Shown here: one piece after another, positions 16,070-21,757 of the stretch | Position numbering within the stretch: the first letter of the stretch is position 1 | Layout of the letters: each line of letters starts with the position of its first letter | DNA from: Bacillota bacterium | GTDB lineage: Bacteria > Bacillota > Clostridia > Saccharofermentanales > DTU023 | DNA length: 33,090 bases | Reading direction: 5' to 3' | Assembly: GCA_023622515.1 (NCBI GenBank) | Contig: JAMNZB010000061.1 | Location: 1-33,090 of the forward strand | Notes under the pieces: generated by a model | The model's input: only the letters and a program-made list of their open reading frames with translations | Told to the model about the DNA's origin: nothing | Database searches by the model: none | Made by a program: the position numbers and the translations under genes

Positions 16070-16768
16070 ATGCTAAATAACCAAACTACAAGTTCTGAGC
16101 TCCATATTCTTGAAGATTATGAGCTCCTGGTCTTTATACTAACGCAAAATAAAAGCAGTGCTTTCTTGGAAGATGTACGCAAGCATGTGACAACCGGTGC
16201 CACTGTGCTATTAGGGCGCGGCTCACGGCCGGGAAAGTTACTACACTTACTAGGCTTAAACGAAATTCACAGGGATATTATTTTAATCATTCAGCATAAA
16301 GACAAGATTGATAAGATTCTTGATTTTGCTAAAAACAGTCTCAAAATAGATAAGCCGGGGCATGGCATTGCTTTTACCATCCCCCTCTCCTATCTGCACG
16401 GCGGCTTGACCCGGGATGAAGCCGGCTTAAAAGAAACGCTGGCTAAAGGAGAGGCCATCAAATACTTCGCCTTGTGTAGCATCTTAGACCAGGGTCTGGG
16501 CGAAGAAGCTGTTAAAGTAGCCGAGCAATATGGGGCGCGCGGAGCCACCTTCCTTAAGGGAAAAGGAGGGGCGGAATATAGTTCGCACGTCTTTGACTTT
16601 CCACTCAGTCTACAAAAAGACTTTGTTCTCATGGTCCTGGAAAGGGATAAATTGAAGCAGATAGAAAATGCCCTGGAAAATCATTTCCGCATGGAGAATG
16701 AAAATACAGGTATTCAATACAGCTACCCTCTCAGCAGAGTCCTTGGCTTATATGGACAGGAGGCATAA
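16070..16768 (+). CDS. Tandem PII-like protein (two PII domains in one chain)
   Basis: A protein of 232 residues made of two PII-like ferredoxin folds, about 18-112 and 128-226. Both show strand-helix-G(A)xGATxLxGxG, a shortened T-loop, a hydrophobic strand (DIILIIQHKDK; DFVLMVLERDK), a second helix, and a closing G-x-x-F/Y-x-x-P strand (GHGIAFTIPL; NTGIQYSYPL). The first domain has ATVLLGRGSRPGK, the second ATFLKGKGGAEYS. The T-loops are much shorter than in GlnB or GlnK and lack its uridylylation context. GGAG lies 6 bases before the ATG, and only 58 bases separate it from the transporter gene. It is a likely sensor or gate for that transporter, by analogy with GlnK on AmtB and PII-like proteins on other carriers; the ligand is unknown. 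Confidence 0.8.
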   Translation: MLNNQTTSSELHILEDYELLVFILTQNKSSAFLEDVRKHVTTGATVLLGRGSRPGKLLHLLGLNEIHRDIILIIQHKDKIDKILDFAKNSLKIDKPGHGIAFTIPLSYLHGGLTRDEAGLKETLAKGEAIKYFALCSILDQGLGEEAVKVAEQYGARGATFLKGKGGAEYSSHVFDFPLSLQKDFVLMVLERDKLKQIENALENHFRMENENTGIQYSYPLSRVLGLYGQEA

Positions 16769-16770
16769 GA

Positions 16771-17103
16771 ATGTCACAAGTTTTACACATATTAATTAAA
16801 CCGGAATTCGTCGACAGGCTCATTCAAGTTGCTGAGGAAAACGGCTCGCAAGGGTCTACCATTCTCAAGGCCAGAGGAATGGGTAAGGAGGAGCCCAAGA
16901 CTTTTTTAAACATTAAAAAGGAAGAGCAAATGCAACTCGTCATCATGGTCGTTTCCTCCGAAAAAGTGAAGACTCTTTCCACTGCAATTGAGAATGAGTT
17001 TAATTTTACAAAGACAGGACTTGGCCTCATTTTTGCCGTACCTGCCCACAGCACAAAGGGAATCCAAAACAAGCCTTCTCTTTACGAGGAGGACAAGGGC
17101 TGA
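16771..17103 (+). CDS. Single-domain PII-like protein
   Basis: A protein of 110 residues aligned end to end with either half of the preceding gene: SQVLHILIKPEFVDRLIQVAEENG, then GSTILKARG, a short loop (MGKEEPKTF), QLVIMVVSSEKVKTL, and GLGLIFAVPA. It starts 2 bases after the stop of the tandem protein, with GGAGG about 7 bases before the ATG, so the two are coupled. Together the two genes supply three PII domains, the number in one PII ring, which suggests a mixed pseudo-trimer; this is inference. Its last 23 bases hold the -35 box of the ribU promoter. Other PII-fold proteins such as CutA remain possible, but the glycine pattern favours PII. Confidence 0.8.
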   Translation: MSQVLHILIKPEFVDRLIQVAEENGSQGSTILKARGMGKEEPKTFLNIKKEEQMQLVIMVVSSEKVKTLSTAIENEFNFTKTGLGLIFAVPAHSTKGIQNKPSLYEEDKG

Positions 17104-17109
17104 TATACT
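17081..17109 (+). promoter_or_regulatory. ribU promoter embedded in the end of the PII-like gene
   Basis: TTTACG (17081-17086), exactly 17 bases, then TATACT (17104-17109) directly after the TGA of the PII-like gene. Transcription would start at about 17116, which coincides with the first stem of the FMN riboswitch. Confidence 0.7.
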
Positions 17110-17114
17110 GTGTA

Positions 17115-17230
17115 TGTTTTCGGGGCAGGGTGAAATTCCCTACCGGCGGTATAGAAAGTCCGCGACCTCCCTAGGGAGCTGATAAGGTGAGATTCCTTAA
17201 CCGACAGTATAGTCTGGATGAGAGAAAACA
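17115..17230 (+). ncRNA. FMN riboswitch (RFN element)
   Basis: The conserved core is plain: GGGGCAGGGTGAAATTCCC, TACCGGCGGT, the GTCCGCGAC segment, GGTGAGATTCCTTAACCGAC, and AGTATAGTCTGGATGAGAG. The outer stem is TGTTTTC (17115-17121) with GAAAACA (17224-17230). With the terminator that follows, FMN binding is expected to stop transcription of ribU. Confidence 0.97.
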
Positions 17231-17259
17231 ATTCAGTTTATCTTTTTTGTTTATCTTTT

Positions 17260-17285
17260 ACCCGGCTTTTCTGTCGGGTTTTTTA
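17260..17285 (+). terminator. Terminator of the FMN riboswitch expression platform
   Basis: ACCCGGC-TTTTCT-GTCGGGT forms a 7-bp stem with one G-T pair and is followed by TTTTT. It lies 30 bases after the aptamer and 39 bases before ribU. Confidence 0.88.
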
Positions 17286-17323
17286 TGCCCTGAGGCAAAT
17301 TTTATTCGCCAAAGGAGAAAAAC

Positions 17324-17974
17324 ATGTTAAAAAAGAAATCTGTCCGGCAAGAAGATGCCGGCGCCACACAAAAAAAACAAGTCACATCGGCTAGGGAGCG
17401 AACACGGACAATAACAAAAATAGCTATTCTCTCCGCCGCTGCCTTTATTCTCATGCTTTTTGAAGTAAGCGTACCCCTTATGCCCCCCTTTTTAAAGTTC
17501 GACTTTAGTGAAGTACCGGTTTTATTAACCACCTTTAGTCTGGGACCCTGGGCCGGCGTTGCTGTTGAAGCTATAAAAAACATCTTACACTTACCCTTCA
17601 CCTCAACCATGATGGTAGGAGAACTTTCCAACTTCCTGGTCGGTGCAGTCTTTGCCCTTGTTGCCGGTGAGATTTATCGCAGAAATAAAACCCACCGCAC
17701 AGCCCTAATCGCCTTAGTCAGCGGAACACTCATGTTCACAATTGTTGCCTGCCTCCTTAACTATTTTATCAATATTCCCTTTTACATCCGCGTTATGGGT
17801 TTTTCATTAGATACCATAGTCGCTGTAACAAACGGGGCCGGTAATTACCTGGTAAATGATTTGGGCACCCTCATTATGTGGGTCTTTATCCCCTTCAACC
17901 TCGTAAAAGGTTCTTTGGTCTCATTTATTGTCCACTTTTTATACAAGCCGCTGAGCCCTCTGCTTCATAAATAA
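17324..17974 (+). CDS. ribU: Riboflavin transporter RibU (ECF S-component)
   Basis: A membrane protein of 216 residues. A basic N-terminus of about 30 residues is followed by six hydrophobic segments. RibU hallmarks are visible: LKFDFSEVPVLLTTFSLGPWAG (about 58-79), VEAIKNILHLPFTSTMMVGELSNFLVGA, and the C-terminal FNLVKGSLVSFIVHFLYKPL. S-components bind the vitamin and work with a shared EcfA-A'-T energising module encoded elsewhere. AAAGGAG lies 7 bases before the ATG. Control by an FMN riboswitch with its own promoter confirms the substrate. The extended, charged N-terminus is longer than in many RibU proteins. Confidence 0.95.
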   Translation: MLKKKSVRQEDAGATQKKQVTSARERTRTITKIAILSAAAFILMLFEVSVPLMPPFLKFDFSEVPVLLTTFSLGPWAGVAVEAIKNILHLPFTSTMMVGELSNFLVGAVFALVAGEIYRRNKTHRTALIALVSGTLMFTIVACLLNYFINIPFYIRVMGFSLDTIVAVTNGAGNYLVNDLGTLIMWVFIPFNLVKGSLVSFIVHFLYKPLSPLLHK

Positions 17975-17981
17975 GCAAAAT

Positions 17982-18025
17982 AAAAAGACTTCGCATTACG
18001 AGATAAAAGTAATGTGAAGTCTTTT
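17982..18025. terminator. Strong bidirectional terminator after ribU
   Basis: AAAAAGACTTCGCATTAC and GTAATGTGAAGTCTTTT pair over about 17 bases with a 9-base loop. T-tracts lie on both sides, so it can serve ribU and also stop minus-strand transcription from trxA. Confidence 0.88.
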
Positions 18026-18051
18026 GCCTTCTTAAGGGATTTAACCCCATT

Positions 18052-18099
18052 CCTATAGTAAAGCTAATACTCCGCTTGCCACAGGGCTTATGCTATAGG
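18052..18099. repeat. Inverted repeat between ribU and trxA
   Basis: CCTATAG (18052-18058) and CTATAGG (18093-18099) are perfect complements 34 bases apart, with an inner AAGC/GCTT pair. It could form a branched hairpin in the trxA 3' end. No T-tract follows. Confidence 0.35.
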
Positions 18100-18112
18100 A
18101 GCGACCAGCTCT

Positions 18113-18430
18113 TTAGAGAAGCTTGTCAAGCTCGGCTGCCAGTTCTTCGTAAGGGCGGGCTCCCACCAGGCTCTGCACAATCTCCCCGTCTTTAAAGAGA
18201 ACAATAGTCGGAATACTCATAACTCTGAAGCGTTCCGCTAAAGACTGCTGTTCATCGACATTAATTTTTCCTACAAGAACTTTATCTTTATAAGCTTGGG
18301 CTAGTTCATCTATAATCGGGCCGACAGCTCTACAGGGACCGCACCAACTTGCCCAAAAGTCCACTAAAGCAGGCTTATCGCCATTAATAATCAATTCCTC
18401 AAAGTTTTTATCAGTAATTTCAATACTCAT
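18113..18430 (-). CDS. trxA: Thioredoxin
   Basis: A protein of 105 residues, the standard thioredoxin size. The active site WCGPC (Cys30, Cys33) sits in LVDFWASWCGPC. The conserved cis-proline loop follows as MSIPTIVLFKDGE, then the VGARPYEELAAELDKLL helix. It is a cytoplasmic disulfide reductase supplying ribonucleotide reductase, peroxidases and other targets. AAGGAG is about 9 bases before the ATG. It has its own -10 box and does not appear to share a message with the nucleoside kinase gene, whose stop lies 123 bases upstream. Confidence 0.96.
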   Translation of the reverse strand: MSIEITDKNFEELIINGDKPALVDFWASWCGPCRAVGPIIDELAQAYKDKVLVGKINVDEQQSLAERFRVMSIPTIVLFKDGEIVQSLVGARPYEELAAELDKLL

Positions 18431-18459
18431 TTTTCTCTCTCCTTTACTTCATCTTACTT

Positions 18460-18509
18460 ACAGTTTTTAACAGTTTTTAGCTTACGGAGTTAAACTTTTT
18501 CTCATTATA
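18460..18509 (-). promoter_or_regulatory. trxA promoter -10 box and tandem 10-bp repeat in the leader
   Basis: On the minus strand TATAAT lies at 18504-18509, with no good -35 at the usual spacing. Downstream, in the leader, TAAAAACTGT occurs twice in tandem (18460-18479). The repeat could be a protein site or chance in AT-rich DNA. Confidence 0.4.
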
Positions 18510-18553
18510 GGAAAATTCGGGAAATCTATTTGTAACAAGCGATACATCCGCCT

Positions 18554-19546
18554 TTAAATAAATTCTTGCAGGAGAGAATCCGGAGGAACGACAGAAGAGG
18601 CCACTTGCGGAAGCATTTCACAAACCTTGGAAAGCCTCCGTGCATCTTTAATCGCCCGATTCAAGTCTGCATAAAAGAGTCCCTCTTTTATATTATCTGA
18701 CGGTCGTAAAACACCTGCCATATAGTCTCCCAGAGATTTTTTCAAGGCTTCATTTGCATAGGGAGCAACCACAAGAAATTCATAGCCGATAACCGTATTG
18801 ATGTAATAATCAGCTGCTTCCAGGTAAGGCCCTATAAAATTATCCTCCTCACGCGCAATGGCCGGCCAGTAGTCAAGAGTTGACAGGGCCGTTGAACCTC
18901 GTTTACTGACATCGCGTGAAATCCGTCTTAGCTTGCGTATATCTGTTGATGACAGGGTGCGCTTGTCATGCATAAACTGGCCATGAGGCATCAAAAATAT
19001 CTTGATTACGCTCTCCTCCGGAAAACCGTGAGTAATTCGCCAAGACAAGGCATGTAAGCCTTCGATCAGAAGAATATCCTTTTCTGCCAGTTGCAAAGTC
19101 CTCCCCGGCTCATAGATACGTTTACGGTGGACAAAGTCGAAACGGGGAATCGCCAGCTCTTCACCCCGGGCAAGACAGGCAAGATGGTCGTGGAGCAGGT
19201 CCAATTCCAGCGTATCGATACTTTCAAAATCAGGCCGCCCCATCTCGTCATATGAAATGGGCGTCTCATAATAATAATCGTCTAAAGAGAGTAAATGGGC
19301 GACCTTTCCTTGCCTATTAATGGAATCCATCAGCCGGTTGGTAAAGGTTGTCTTCCCTGATGAGGTCGGCCCGGAAATAAAAATAAAGCGAACTGTATCA
19401 CCGGCCAGCACATCTTGCAAAACCAGATTACTTTGTTCTCGAAATTTATTTTCCTCCTGGTCCACAAAACGCGGGAAACGACTGGAGCCAAGCTGAGCTT
19501 CTAAGAACTCCAGGCTATAGACATGTAATTCCGATAGTTTGGCCAT
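18554..19546 (-). CDS. Uridine-kinase-like nucleoside kinase
   Basis: A protein of 330 residues. The P-loop FISGPTSSGKTTF (57-69) is followed by LLSLDDYYYETPISYDEMGRPDFESIDTLELD, the DDYY motif and acidic lid region typical of uridine kinase/phosphoribulokinase folds, then PRFDFVHRKR and DILLIEGLHAL (Walker B). The Firmicute nucleoside kinases of this type are usually about 550 residues and begin with a TGS-like and threonyl-tRNA-synthetase-like domain; this copy keeps only a short N-terminal lead (about 45 residues). It probably phosphorylates a nucleoside with ATP; the exact base is not readable. Its ATG follows directly on the TAA of the zinc-ribbon gene with no base between, and AAGGAG lies inside that gene's end, so the two are coupled. 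Confidence 0.85.
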   Translation of the reverse strand: MAKLSELHVYSLEFLEAQLGSSRFPRFVDQEENKFREQSNLVLQDVLAGDTVRFIFISGPTSSGKTTFTNRLMDSINRQGKVAHLLSLDDYYYETPISYDEMGRPDFESIDTLELDLLHDHLACLARGEELAIPRFDFVHRKRIYEPGRTLQLAEKDILLIEGLHALSWRITHGFPEESVIKIFLMPHGQFMHDKRTLSSTDIRKLRRISRDVSKRGSTALSTLDYWPAIAREEDNFIGPYLEAADYYINTVIGYEFLVVAPYANEALKKSLGDYMAGVLRPSDNIKEGLFYADLNRAIKDARRLSKVCEMLPQVASSVVPPDSLLQEFI

Positions 19547-20275
19547 TTACTGCAGCTCCTTAACAACAACAGAATCTGCTGCAGCCTCCTGGGCAAAAAG
19601 CTCATAGCCCCCCTCGGGAGAAATAATTTGTCCGTTAACTCCTTCATACTTTGTCTGGTCACCCAAGTCCAGAAGGGCTGCCCTCTTTTCTACAAAGAAG
19701 CTAAAGTAATCTAAAGCCTCTTCTTCACTCGGCTTTTCACTTACACTGAGAACAAAGTCTGTATTTTTCATACCGAGAATTAAAAGATCTTCTCCTGCCT
19801 CTAAATTGATATCAACTTTTTCTACCAAGTCAGTCATCAGGTCATCGCGTATACGGTCCCTCCGCATAGTAAGAGGCAAAGCAATGGCAAGAAACAATAT
19901 GGCAAGGCCGACAAAAGCGGAAATAGTCAGCAAGATATGCTTGCGGGAAGCATTCAGTTCAGGAATTTTTTCATTGGAGAGATTTAATTGCCGGTTCTCC
20001 GTTTCCGTTTTCGCCTTTGCTTGTTTTTGCCGAACAGCTTGCTCAAAGGCTTGTACATCAACCTTTCCTCGATAAGCAAGCGGATCTAAATTAGGCCCTG
20101 TATACTTTGGCTGTTCTTCATTAGGGAATTCGTAATTATGCGGATCCTGGGCAATAAGGAAAGCCTTTTGATTGTCAAAGACGGCATCACAATACAGGCA
20201 ATGCCCTTTTTCCATTTCAGGGTCCAGCATTAATATTGAGCCACAATTTACACAACGTCCTTCTTTTAAAGCCAT
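19547..20275 (-). CDS. Zinc-ribbon, single-pass membrane protein of unknown function
   Basis: A protein of 242 residues that I do not recognise by name. A zinc-ribbon is clear at the N-terminus: CVNC at 8-11 and CLYC at 26-29. A charged stretch follows (about 75-100, rich in K, Q and E), then one membrane segment at about 112-132 (ILLTISAFVGLAILFLAIALPL), then roughly 110 residues with many acidic positions and no known motif. The zinc-ribbon would lie in the cytoplasm and the C-terminal part outside, if positive charges hold the N-side in. GGAG is 9 bases before ATG 20275. The stop abuts the start of the nucleoside kinase, so the two genes are made together. Confidence 0.7.
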   Translation of the reverse strand: MALKEGRCVNCGSILMLDPEMEKGHCLYCDAVFDNQKAFLIAQDPHNYEFPNEEQPKYTGPNLDPLAYRGKVDVQAFEQAVRQKQAKAKTETENRQLNLSNEKIPELNASRKHILLTISAFVGLAILFLAIALPLTMRRDRIRDDLMTDLVEKVDINLEAGEDLLILGMKNTDFVLSVSEKPSEEEALDYFSFFVEKRAALLDLGDQTKYEGVNGQIISPEGGYELFAQEAAADSVVVKELQ

Positions 20276-20312
20276 ATCTATCTACTCCTTCAAGGTAATT
20301 TATTTTGTTCAG

Positions 20313-20341
20313 TTTACATTTAGCTACTTTAACATTATATT
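20313..20341 (+). promoter_or_regulatory. Promoter of tadA; overlapping minus-strand -10 box
   Basis: TTTACA (20313-20318), 17 bases, then TATATT (20336-20341). On the opposite strand TATAAT occupies 20339 down to 20334 and could serve the zinc-ribbon gene, so the two divergent promoters would overlap. Confidence 0.55.
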
Positions 20342-20401
20342 ATTCTATGTAAAAGACCGCCGTCTTGCAAGAGAAAAGGTGTAAAAGCCGAATAGAAGGA
20401 G

Positions 20402-20968
20402 ATGAGTAGTTTATTTTCTGAATTTGACATAAGCATGATGGAGCTTGCTCTTGAAGCCGCAAAAGCCGCCGCCCTGGATGGGAATGTGCCCGTTGGTGCC
20501 TTAATAAGCCGCCATGGTGAGATTATTGCCATTGCCCACAATGAGCGAGATAGTAGCCATGACCCTACAGCCCACGCTGAAATGCTGGCCATTCGCAAAG
20601 CGGCTGAAGTGCTGAAGACATGGCATTTGGAGGGATGCACCCTATATGTAACACTAGAACCTTGTCCTATGTGTGCCGGGGCCCTTATCAACTCACGTAT
20701 TTCTCATCTGGTATTTGGGGCATGCCAGGATAAGTTTGGTGCCGTTATGTCTAAGATGAAACTCTTTTCCTACGATTGGAACCATAAACCTACTGTTTCC
20801 TATGGACTTTTAGCTGAAGAATCAAGTACACTTTTACAAGATTTTTTTCAGAAACGAAGGGAAGTGAAAAAGAAATTAGGTGGTCCGGCTAAGCGCCGAG
20901 AGGCTGCTTTGAATCAATGGCATTTACGCTATTTGGAGAATAATAGTAAAAGAGATGGAGAAAATTAA
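20402..20968 (+). CDS. tadA: tRNA-specific adenosine deaminase TadA
   Basis: A protein of 188 residues. It deaminates A34 of tRNA-Arg(ACG) to inosine. The zinc and catalytic site is complete: HAE at 58-60 (Glu60 as proton carrier) and PCPMCAGA at 87-94 with Cys88 and Cys91. NVPVGALIS, AHNERDSSHDPTAHAE and FGACQDKFGAVMS are family signatures. The C-terminus is about 25 residues longer than E. coli TadA and basic. AGAAGGAG touches the ATG with no spacer, which is poor; ATG 20435 (MMELALEAA) is an alternative without a ribosome site. A stop codon closes the frame upstream of 20402. The acyltransferase gene follows after 8 bases. Confidence 0.92.
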   Translation: MSSLFSEFDISMMELALEAAKAAALDGNVPVGALISRHGEIIAIAHNERDSSHDPTAHAEMLAIRKAAEVLKTWHLEGCTLYVTLEPCPMCAGALINSRISHLVFGACQDKFGAVMSKMKLFSYDWNHKPTVSYGLLAEESSTLLQDFFQKRREVKKKLGGPAKRREAALNQWHLRYLENNSKRDGEN

Positions 20969-20976
20969 AGGTGTTG

Positions 20977-21693
20977 ATGAGAGAAGATAAGGGAAAGAAG
21001 AAGGCAAAAAGTCATGTTCCCAGGAATATTCCTAAAAGACGCTCCCTGCTGGGCAGAGCTCTTATTGAGCTAGGCTTTTTTATAACGAAAACACAGGTAA
21101 ATTGGCAAGTTTTCGGGCAAGAACATATCCCCCAAGCTGAGCCCTATGTGATTATTGCTAACCATGTTACTTTCATAGATGCCCTTTGGATTTTGAAAGC
21201 CTTACCGAAAGAAGACTATGCTAATACTTGCGCCATGATCGGGGCAGACTTAAAAAGCGACTACGGTCTTCTTGGAAAACTCATGACGGAAGCAGCCAGA
21301 GCTATCCCTGTTGATCGTAAAGGAACCGCTGCCGCCCGCAGCCTGATTATCGCAAAGAATGCTTTAGAGGCGGGCAATAACATTTTGATCCATCCTGAAG
21401 GAACACGCAGTAAAACAGGGAAAATTCAAAAATTTCAAACAGGCGCCGCATATTTAGGCTATAAATATAATGCTCCCATCTTACCGGTCTACATTAAGGG
21501 CGGTTATGACATCTGGCCTAGAGGGCAAAAACTTCCTCGTTTTAAAGATAAGGAAAAGAGAAAGAGAAAAGACCTCCAGCTCTTTTTCTTTCCGGCCATC
21601 AGGGACAGTCAGGCCAGCTTTGAGGACGTAAAAGAAATGAGCCGCTATCTGCAAAAAAAATATGAGGAAGTTCAAGCCGAACTTGGCCTGTAA
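20977..21693 (+). CDS. PlsC-like 1-acyl-glycerol-3-phosphate acyltransferase
   Basis: A protein of 238 residues from ATG 20977. A GTG start at 20971 is possible, but it forms part of the AAAGGTG ribosome site that suits the ATG. The acyltransferase motifs are present: NHVTFID (NHx4D) near residue 58, the AIPVDRKG motif, and HPEGTRSKTGKIQKFQTGAA (EGTR motif), followed by APILPVYIKG. The enzyme adds an acyl chain to lysophosphatidate in phospholipid synthesis at the inner face of the membrane. A basic N-terminal stretch (KGKKKAKSHVPRNIPKRR) may contact the membrane. It is translated from the tadA message. Confidence 0.85.
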   Translation: MREDKGKKKAKSHVPRNIPKRRSLLGRALIELGFFITKTQVNWQVFGQEHIPQAEPYVIIANHVTFIDALWILKALPKEDYANTCAMIGADLKSDYGLLGKLMTEAARAIPVDRKGTAAARSLIIAKNALEAGNNILIHPEGTRSKTGKIQKFQTGAAYLGYKYNAPILPVYIKGGYDIWPRGQKLPRFKDKEKRKRKDLQLFFFPAIRDSQASFEDVKEMSRYLQKKYEEVQAELGL

Positions 21694-21715
21694 TCTTCCT
21701 CATAGTCAGGTTCAG

Positions 21716-21741
21716 GCCTGCCTTGCTTGTTTCAGGCAGGC
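21716..21741. terminator. Hairpin between convergent plsC-like and acyl-CoA synthetase genes
   Basis: GCCTGCC (21716-21722) and GGCAGGC (21735-21741) form a 7-bp GC-rich stem with a 12-base loop. The plus-strand tail TTAAATCTT is a poor T-tract, so termination is probable but not strong. Confidence 0.5.
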
Positions 21742-21757
21742 TTAAATCTTGGCCCGC

